Of a stretch of 5,200 nt of DNA, positions 1 through 4,141 are shown one piece after another (positions within the stretch are counted from its first letter, which is position 1; each line of letters opens with the position of its first letter). The notes under the pieces are model-generated. The model ran no database searches, was not told the DNA's origin, and saw only the letters and a list, made by a program, of their open reading frames with translations. The stretch is from Methanobacteriota archaeon (lineage in GTDB: Archaea > Thermoplasmatota > Thermoplasmata > RBG-16-68-12). The position numbers were made by a program, and so were the translations under genes. The stretch lies in the NCBI GenBank assembly GCA_005878325.1, contig VBMR01000010.1, positions 1 through 5,200 on the forward strand, written 5' to 3'.

Positions 1-1
1 G

Positions 2-397
2 AATATGATCCGCCTCGTGACGGTGATTCTGCTCCCGCTCGTCGCCCTCGGCATCCTCCTCGCAAACATCGGCATGACGATCGTCGGCGGCGTCACGTAC
101 GGGGAGCACAGTTTCGCGCTCCAGCTGTTCCTCCTCGCGACGCTCCCGAAGGCCGGCCTCCAGTTGTACAAGGCGCAGTTCAACGTCGACCGACGGCCTC
201 TCGCGCTCATCATCATGGGCGGGACGCTCGGCCTGTCGACGCTCGCCTTCTTGGTCGTCGGCCTGGTTCAGGGCATCGATCCGGACTGGCTGCCCCTTGC
301 CTGGGTCCTCGGCGCGGCGCTCGCCCTGGGAGTCAGTTGGATCCTCTCCCGGAGACGAGTGCCCGGGGAACCGGAACGCCAAGCCGCCCCAGGCTGA
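2..397 (+). CDS. C-terminal part of a polysaccharide/oligosaccharide flippase-like membrane protein (5' end outside window)
   Basis: About 130 residues are visible, and the frame is open to the window edge, so the true start is probably upstream. The ATG at position 5 is most likely an internal methionine. Hydrophobic segments near residues 3-25, 38-56, 66-88 and 94-114 (counted from that Met) give about four membrane helices, followed by a short Arg- and Pro-rich cytoplasmic tail. The pattern of a helix with L-P-K-A, a Y-K-A-Q-F loop, a hydrophilic V-D-R-R turn before the next helix, and a final helix pair matches the C-terminal end of MOP-superfamily (Wzx/MurJ-like) exporters of lipid-linked sugars. 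Such proteins flip lipid-linked oligosaccharides across the membrane for surface polysaccharide or N-glycan assembly. The assignment rests on topology and general resemblance only; another multi-helix transporter is possible. The gene converges on the - strand operon and is not part of it. Confidence 0.6.
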   Translation, partial: NMIRLVTVILLPLVALGILLANIGMTIVGGVTYGEHSFALQLFLLATLPKAGLQLYKAQFNVDRRPLALIIMGGTLGLSTLAFLVVGLVQGIDPDWLPLAWVLGAALALGVSWILSRRRVPGEPERQAAPG

Positions 398-411
398 TGG
401 TCTCTCGAGGT

Positions 412-435
412 CGTTATGCCCAGTTGGGCATAATG
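412..435. repeat. Near-perfect palindrome between convergent genes (hairpin or operator)
   Basis: The 9-nt arm TTATGCCCA (414-422) is followed by GT and its exact complement TGGGCATAA (425-433). One more C-G pair can be added at 412/435 across a G-T position (413/434), giving an 11-bp stem as RNA. It lies 14 nt after the flippase-like stop codon and 34 nt after the stop of the last paralogue on the other strand. It could be a bidirectional 3'-end hairpin. No T-run follows it on either strand, so a classical intrinsic terminator is not supported. A binding site for a dimeric regulator is the alternative. I saw no second copy in the window. Confidence 0.6.
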
Positions 436-469
436 CATCCCGAACGTGCGATCGGTGAGGCGCCCGAGT

Positions 470-1360
470 CTATGGCTTGGCCGCCACCTGGTTCGCGACG
501 CGCGCGACGGCCTTCCGGCGACGGACGATCAAGACGATCAGGATCGCGGTGAGGAGGAGCGAGATTCCGCCCGTTGTCGCGCCGGAGGCGGTGGGGTCCG
601 CCGCCCCCTTGACTAGGATCGTCACGTTCGCGAATACGTCAGGCGTCAACGGACTGTTGTCGTTGTTCACGAGCCGCGCGGTGATCGTGTTGTTTCCATC
701 CGGAAGGTCGACCAAAAACGCCACGTCATGGGCCCGCGGCTCTTGCTGGAAGTTCCCGTTCAGGAGGAATTGGACGTGGCCTTCGTTCGGCGCGTTCGGC
801 TGTCCATGCGCATCGACGAGCGCGAAGTCCATGACCTCGACTGCAAAGTAGACGTCGTGGCCTGTGACCGCGTCCGGCCTCGGCGACACGATCCGGATCG
901 TCGGCGTCCCGAGGGCGGGCCCTTGCGTCACCATGACGCGGACGGACGCGCTCACGTCGGGATTCAGTCGCGTCCCGTTATTGTGGACGAGTTGGAGACG
1001 GATTGTATGGGGGCCCGATCCGAGGGCGAGCGAGACCGGTTCCATGCGGGTGAGAAGCCAGGAATACCCGCCGTCCACGAAGAGGTCGATGTGGCCCTCC
1101 GTGGCATTCGGCCCCTCGCCGAAACGCCCGGGCTGCACCAGGGTGAAGTTGGCGACCGCAAAGCGGACGACCACAGGCGACCCGTTTCCGATCACGTCGT
1201 CGTTTGCGGGAGAGAGGATCATCAGCGATGGACCGGCCGCGGTCGCGGTGGGGCTCTCGATGCTGATTAGCAGGACTCCGAGGAGAACAAGGATCGCGAC
1301 GGCTCCGGCCGATGTCGGCGACGCCTTCGTCAACGCCGAGGATCCGCAGGATCGGGCCAT
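470..1360 (-). CDS. Membrane-anchored secreted protein with two beta-rich domains, subtype B, copy 2
   Basis: This protein has 296 residues; I do not recognise a named function. A basic N-terminus and a hydrophobic stretch (about 19-34) followed by A-T-A-A form a signal peptide with likely cleavage near residue 41. Domain 1 (about 45-146) carries S-P at 50-51, N-F-T at 71-73, E-G-H at 88-90 and G-P-H at 116-118. Domain 2 (about 154-250) carries H168, H185, E-G-H at 193-195 and L-T-P-D near 238-241, but Asn224 replaces the second histidine of the repeat. A membrane helix (about 265-279) and an R-R-R-K tail anchor the C-terminus, placing the domains outside the cell. The mature part has no cysteine and several N-glycosylation sequons (N71, N85, N128, N223, N245). 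It aligns without gaps to the gene at 2201-3031, about half identical by eye. The ATG is chosen because GGAGGT lies 6 nt upstream and it overlaps the preceding stop as TGATG. A GTG further upstream (1435) would overlap that gene by 76 nt. Confidence 0.85.
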   Translation of the reverse strand: MARSCGSSALTKASPTSAGAVAILVLLGVLLISIESPTATAAGPSLMILSPANDDVIGNGSPVVVRFAVANFTLVQPGRFGEGPNATEGHIDLFVDGGYSWLLTRMEPVSLALGSGPHTIRLQLVHNNGTRLNPDVSASVRVMVTQGPALGTPTIRIVSPRPDAVTGHDVYFAVEVMDFALVDAHGQPNAPNEGHVQFLLNGNFQQEPRAHDVAFLVDLPDGNNTITARLVNNDNSPLTPDVFANVTILVKGAADPTASGATTGGISLLLTAILIVLIVRRRKAVARVANQVAAKP

Positions 1361-2199
1361 CAATGGACCTCCAGCCTTCGATAGATCGCGGCCAGGATCG
1401 CGAGACCGAGGAACAGGTTCGCGACGGCGAACCACGGGGTCGCGTCGAACGGAATGATCCGCCCGACGAGCGCTAGCACGGTGAAATGCACGGTGGCCTC
1501 GACTCTCGGAATCAGTGGATCATGGTCGTTGTCGACCAGCTGGAACATTACGGAATGGGGACCATCCTTGAGGCTCAGATGCAGCGGTGCGTCGTCCGTC
1601 TGCTCCGCGTAGAATATGCCGTCGAGCCGGACGTGGACATGACCTTCGTTCGGCACGCCTGCGGGGCCCCCAGGGGCGACAAGGGCGAAGTTCGTGACCC
1701 GAAAGGAAATCGTGAGGTCCGTCCCGACGAGCGCTCCCTCTCGCGGGGAAACGAGCGATAGGCTCGGCGTTCCCGCGGCGGGTCCTCGGGTCACCAGGAC
1801 AGAAACGGAGCTCGTGACATCCGGATTCAGGGCGGACCCGTTGTCCATCACCAGGCGCAATCGAATCGCATGTGCACCCGAGGGAAGCGCGAGGACCACC
1901 GTGTTCACGCTGGCTGTGGCGAACGGAATCCCGTCGACGAAGACATCCACGTGGCCCCCGTTCGGCGAGGACGGACCCGAGCCCGGATCCGCGAGGGTGA
2001 AGTTCGTGACAGCGAAGACGATCACCACAGGGCTTCCGTTCCCGATCACCGCACCCTCCAACGGCGACACGATCGAGAGCGTGGGTGGCGAGGCCGCTGT
2101 GACATTCGACGCCGGGATCCCCGCAATCACAAGAAGCCCCAGGGTCACGAGGACGACCGCGAAGGGGCGCGCAAGGACGGCCCGAGATCCAGGGAGCAT
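1360..2199 (-). CDS. Membrane-anchored secreted protein with two beta-rich domains, subtype A, copy 2
   Basis: This protein has 279 residues; its function is unknown. The signal peptide has Arg6 and Arg11, a hydrophobic core at about 13-30 and A-A near 35-36. Domain 1 (about 39-137) has S-P at 45-46, N-F-T at 66-68, G-G-H at 81-83, V-D-G, H110 and N-P-D-V near 125-128. Domain 2 (about 146-241) has S-P at 151-152, E-G-H-V-H at 185-189, G-P-H at 213-215 and N-D-H at 224-226. It therefore keeps the histidine pair in both domains and adds H189 and H226. A membrane helix at about 254-273 is followed by a very short tail (Y-R-R-L-E-V-H). The first domain matches the gene at 3088-3984 position for position (about 58% over residues 41-150 by hand count), and the two second domains share features not found in subtype B. 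It starts one base after the stop of the upstream gene (TAG-G-ATG) and has GGAGAT 7 nt upstream. The mature part has no cysteine. Confidence 0.85.
   Translation of the reverse strand: MLPGSRAVLARPFAVVLVTLGLLVIAGIPASNVTAASPPTLSIVSPLEGAVIGNGSPVVIVFAVTNFTLADPGSGPSSPNGGHVDVFVDGIPFATASVNTVVLALPSGAHAIRLRLVMDNGSALNPDVTSSVSVLVTRGPAAGTPSLSLVSPREGALVGTDLTISFRVTNFALVAPGGPAGVPNEGHVHVRLDGIFYAEQTDDAPLHLSLKDGPHSVMFQLVDNDHDPLIPRVEATVHFTVLALVGRIIPFDATPWFAVANLFLGLAILAAIYRRLEVH
1367..1372 (-). promoter_or_regulatory. Strong Shine-Dalgarno that fixes the start at 1360
   Basis: GGAGGT on the - strand is separated by 6 nt from the ATG at 1360-1358. It lies inside the 3' end of the preceding gene. Together with the TGATG stop/start overlap, it supports coupled translation and rules in favour of this start over the upstream GTG. 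Confidence 0.8.
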
Positions 2200-2200
2200 C

Positions 2201-3031
2201 CTAGGGATCTCCGTTGCGGGTCTTCCGGCTCCGAGCCATGGACGTTCGGCGGCGGAGGAGGAGCACGACCAAAACGAAAGCGAGTAGGAGGGACATCCCT
2301 CCGTTGAAGAGGAGGGGCAGGCTCACCGCGGTCGAGGCCGCGACCCGGATGGAGACCGTGTCGAGTGTGTCGGGCGTCAGGGGGCTTCCATCGTTGTTCA
2401 CAAGTCGCACACCGAACTCGATGTCCCCCTCGGGCATGGCGACCAGCAAGATGGGGTCGTTAGTGGCGAGCTCCTTCAGCACGAAAGTTCGGTAGAAGAC
2501 CTGCACATGGCCTTCGCGGGGCGCATTTGGCTGGCCGTGCGGCTCCACTAAGGTGAAGTTGGAAACCCGGAATGAGAGGTAAAAGTCGTGGCCGGTGGTC
2601 TCGGAGGGAAAGGGAGAGACGATCGCAATGCGCGGCACGCCCACCGCAGGACCGCGGGTCGCGACCACGCGGACGGATGCGCTCACGTCCGGGCTCAAAG
2701 CGGTGCCGCCATCGGAGACGAGCTGCATGCGGATCGTGTGTGGGCCCGACGTGACCGGGAGGAAGAAGGGCTCGACATCCGTCAGGAGGCGGACGTACTG
2801 CCCATCGAGGAAGACGTTCGCATGGCCTTCGGTCGGCGTCGCGACCTGGCCGACCCGTCCGGGCTGCGTCAGCGTGAAGCCCGAGACTTCGAATTGGACG
2901 AGCACGTCGGTCCCGTTCGCAACGATGGCCCCCTCGACGGGAGAAACGATGAGGAGAGTCGGCGGAGCCGCTCGAGCGACCGGGCTTGATACGGAAATTA
3001 CTGCAACGTTTGTCAGGAGGATGAACGCCAA
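2201..3031 (-). CDS. Membrane-anchored secreted protein with two beta-rich domains, subtype B, copy 1 (start uncertain)
   Basis: The protein has 276 residues from TTG at 3031, or 282 if translation begins at ATT 3049-3047. Its function is unknown. The TTG start gives a signal peptide with no positive charge before the core and has no Shine-Dalgarno. The ATT option adds six residues including an Arg and has GAGGA 8 nt upstream. No ATG or GTG exists in frame after the preceding gene. Using TTG numbering, likely cleavage is after V-A-R-A (about 21). Domain 1 (about 24-126) has S-P at 30-31, E-G-H at 68-70 and G-P-H at 96-98. Domain 2 (about 134-230) has H148, H165, E-G-H at 173-175 and L-T-P-D near 218-221, with Ile204 where the repeat's second histidine would be. 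The helix is at about 244-259, followed by an R-R-R tail rich in Arg and Lys. It aligns gap-free with the product of 470-1360, and both C-termini end at the same aligned position. Confidence 0.8.
   Translation of the reverse strand: MAFILLTNVAVISVSSPVARAAPPTLLIVSPVEGAIVANGTDVLVQFEVSGFTLTQPGRVGQVATPTEGHANVFLDGQYVRLLTDVEPFFLPVTSGPHTIRMQLVSDGGTALSPDVSASVRVVATRGPAVGVPRIAIVSPFPSETTGHDFYLSFRVSNFTLVEPHGQPNAPREGHVQVFYRTFVLKELATNDPILLVAMPEGDIEFGVRLVNNDGSPLTPDTLDTVSIRVAASTAVSLPLLFNGGMSLLLAFVLVVLLLRRRTSMARSRKTRNGDP
2207..2212 (-). promoter_or_regulatory. Shine-Dalgarno for the gene starting at 2199
   Basis: GGAGAT on the - strand lies 7 nt before the ATG at 2199-2197, within the last codons of the preceding gene. 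The 1-nt spacing between that gene's TAG and this ATG points to reinitiation or coupling. Confidence 0.7.
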
Positions 3032-3057
3032 GAGGACAGAACGTAGAATCCCGTCAG

Positions 3058-3062
3058 TCCTC
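3058..3062 (-). promoter_or_regulatory. Shine-Dalgarno-like GAGGA ahead of a possible ATT start
   Basis: GAGGA on the - strand is 8 nt from the in-frame ATT at 3049-3047, a normal spacing. It is 26 nt from the TTG at 3031, too far to serve it. It falls in the short gap after the upstream paralogue's stop at 3088. It is the only purine-rich element of this kind in the gap, which makes the ATT start worth considering. Confidence 0.45.
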
Positions 3063-3087
3063 GGCGGGACGCGAGCAGGTGCGGGCC

Positions 3088-3984
3088 TCAGGCCTTCCGC
3101 CTCCGCATGCGATTGATGAGTTTCTCGAGGACGCGAGGTCCGCGGTAGCGAATAAACAGCACCCCGAGGATCGAGAAGGCGAGGACGATCTGCACCGCGG
3201 AAAGGTAGGGATTGATGTCGGGGATCGCCGTGCCCTCAATCCGGAACGTGACCGAAGCCGAGGCTTCCGGGGTAGTGAGGGGCGCTCCCGCATGGTCCAC
3301 GAGCTGGAACGTGACCGTGTGCGGCCCATCCACGAGGTCCGAGAAGGCCACGGGCCCGAAGGCCATGACCGCCCGGTTGTAGACGCCGTCCAGGAAGACG
3401 GCGACATGACCTTCGTTCGGGACCGGCTCGCGGCTCTCCGGCGCGACGAGCGAGAAGTTCCAGACACGGAAGGAGACCGTCACGTCGTTGTCGTTCAACA
3501 CCACGCCGGGGATCGGATACATGATGTCGACAAAACTGACCTGGATTCGCGGGGTGCCCACCGCGGGGCCGCGGGTCACGGTCACCGAGATGGAGGCGCT
3601 GACATCTGGGCTCAGGCCGGTCCCATTGTCGGAGACGAGGCGCAATCGGATGTCGTGCCTCCCCGACGGAAGCGAGAGGTCGACCGTCGACTTCGATGTC
3701 GTCGTGAAGAGCGTGTTGTCCACGAAGACCTCCACATGCCCTTCGTTGGTGCCCCCTCCCGCCGATCCCGGTTCCGTGAGGTTGAAGTCCGACACCACGA
3801 AGACGACGGAGACAGGGGTTCCGTTCCCGATGATCGCGCCGTCCGCAGGAGAGAGGATCGTGAGCGTCGGCGGGGCGGCCCGGACGCTTGGCGCGGACCA
3901 GACGAGGAGGAGCATGCAGAGAGCGAGAGACGCTGCAGCGGACTTCGCCCGCGAGGATCCCCGCTCCCCCGTCGCGGTCCCCAT
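3088..3984 (-). CDS. Membrane-anchored secreted protein with two beta-rich domains, subtype A, copy 1 (first gene of the operon)
   Basis: This protein has 298 residues; its function is unknown. The signal peptide has Arg8, Arg12 and Lys14, a hydrophobic core at about 16-30 and V-R-A-A near 34-37. Domain 1 (about 40-137) has S-P at 45-46, E-G-H at 81-83, V-D-N and H110. Domain 2 (about 146-249) has E-G-H at 191-193, F-L-D-G at 197-200 and G-P-H at 220-222. The start of domain 2 is altered: a segment with D-I-M-Y-P-I-P and N-D-N-D replaces the S-P-x-x-G-A motif seen in the other repeats. A membrane helix at about 258-279 leads into the longest basic tail of the four (ending R-M-R-R-R-K-A). ATG 3984 is preferred because GAGGAG lies 4 nt upstream and a TATA-like element sits about 37 nt upstream. 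An in-frame GTG at 4011 lacks a Shine-Dalgarno and would crowd that promoter. Cys23 lies within the signal core and the mature part has no cysteine. Confidence 0.85.
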   Translation of the reverse strand: MGTATGERGSSRAKSAAASLALCMLLLVWSAPSVRAAPPTLTILSPADGAIIGNGTPVSVVFVVSDFNLTEPGSAGGGTNEGHVEVFVDNTLFTTTSKSTVDLSLPSGRHDIRLRLVSDNGTGLSPDVSASISVTVTRGPAVGTPRIQVSFVDIMYPIPGVVLNDNDVTVSFRVWNFSLVAPESREPVPNEGHVAVFLDGVYNRAVMAFGPVAFSDLVDGPHTVTFQLVDHAGAPLTTPEASASVTFRIEGTAIPDINPYLSAVQIVLAFSILGVLFIRYRGPRVLEKLINRMRRRKA

Positions 3985-3988
3985 GCGG

Positions 3989-3994
3989 CTCCTC
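3989..3994 (-). promoter_or_regulatory. Shine-Dalgarno supporting the ATG at 3984
   Basis: GAGGAG on the - strand lies 4 nt before ATG 3984-3982. It lies downstream of the alternative GTG at 4011, so it can only serve the ATG. Confidence 0.65.
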
Positions 3995-4018
3995 AAATCG
4001 ATGGATGTCACATCCCGG

Positions 4019-4024
4019 TATTAA
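4019..4024 (-). promoter_or_regulatory. Candidate archaeal TATA box for the four-gene operon
   Basis: TTAATA on the - strand is one of the few AT-rich hexamers in this GC-rich gap. It is centred about 37 nt upstream of ATG 3984. If transcription starts about 25 nt downstream, as is usual for archaeal TATA boxes, the mRNA would begin near 3996-3998. That leaves a leader of about a dozen bases holding just the Shine-Dalgarno. I see no convincing BRE, so the call depends on position and base composition. Confidence 0.4.
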
Positions 4025-4074
4025 CGTGCCGTCGGCTGGGCGGAGGGGTCGGGCGGTGCAGAGGGTTATTCCTG

Positions 4075-4114
4075 AAAAGGTAAGGGGGGTGCATCGAGGA
4101 TTGGGGCGCCTCGA
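4075..4114 (-). terminator. Possible 3'-end signal for the subtilase-like gene
   Basis: Downstream of the stop at 4142, the - strand carries a 6-bp stem (TCGAGG paired with CCTCGA, 4094-4114, 9-nt loop). A pyrimidine-rich stretch follows that ends in TTTT (4075-4078). The T-run is short and not adjacent to the stem. This is weak support for termination between the protease-like gene and the paralogue operon. The rest of the gap at 3995-4141 shows nothing else beyond the TATA-like element. Confidence 0.3.
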
Positions 4115-4141
4115 CACACCCGGTGATCGCTTCCGATTCCG

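Larger units (their letters stand above)
470..3984 (-). repeat. Tandem duplication of a two-gene cassette (A-B-A-B paralogues)
   Basis: Four consecutive genes encode proteins with the same architecture. The first (3088-3984) and third (1360-2199) share subtype A features. The second (2201-3031) and fourth (470-1360) share subtype B features: Q-P-G-R, T-E-G-H, L-L-T-x-x-E-P, H-G-Q-P-N-A-P and N-N-D-x-S-P-L-T-P-D. My hand count gives about 126 of 256 identities for B against B without gaps, and about 64 of 110 for A against A over residues 41-150. A-against-B similarity is visibly lower and needs small gaps. The duplication is old at the DNA level: short shared words only, no long exact repeat. 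Repeat units are about 3984-2201 and 2199-470. Confidence 0.75.

Noticed and set aside
1361..1435. GTG start at 1435 extending the last paralogue by 25 residues
   Set aside because: It would overlap the preceding gene by 76 nt and put a highly charged segment before the signal peptide. The ATG at 1360 has an ideal Shine-Dalgarno and a TGATG overlap.
3910..3925. Cys23 in the signal region of the first paralogue as a lipoprotein lipobox
   Set aside because: The residue before the Cys is Leu, not Gly/Ala/Ser, the Cys lies in the middle of the hydrophobic core, and a C-terminal membrane anchor is already present.
470..3984. Repeated short DNA words (for example CCTTCGTTCGG) as a CRISPR or direct-repeat array
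   Set aside because: They encode the same E-G-H motif in each domain at gene-repeat spacing of several hundred bases. They are coding similarity, not an array.
3985..4011. GTG start at 4011 for the first paralogue
   Set aside because: There is no Shine-Dalgarno upstream, and it is only 8 nt from the TATA-like element. ATG 3984 has GAGGAG.
3079..4083. Long + strand open frame (334 codons) over the first paralogue
   Set aside because: It encodes an Arg/Asp/Gly-rich sequence with no domain pattern, lies antisense to a protein with signal peptide, repeats and membrane helix, and is the sort of shadow frame expected in GC-rich DNA.
3236..4117. - strand open frame of 293 codons in another frame of the same gene
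   Set aside because: It is a frame-shifted reading of the paralogue, with Arg/Pro/His-rich low-complexity content and no hydrophobic signal or repeats.
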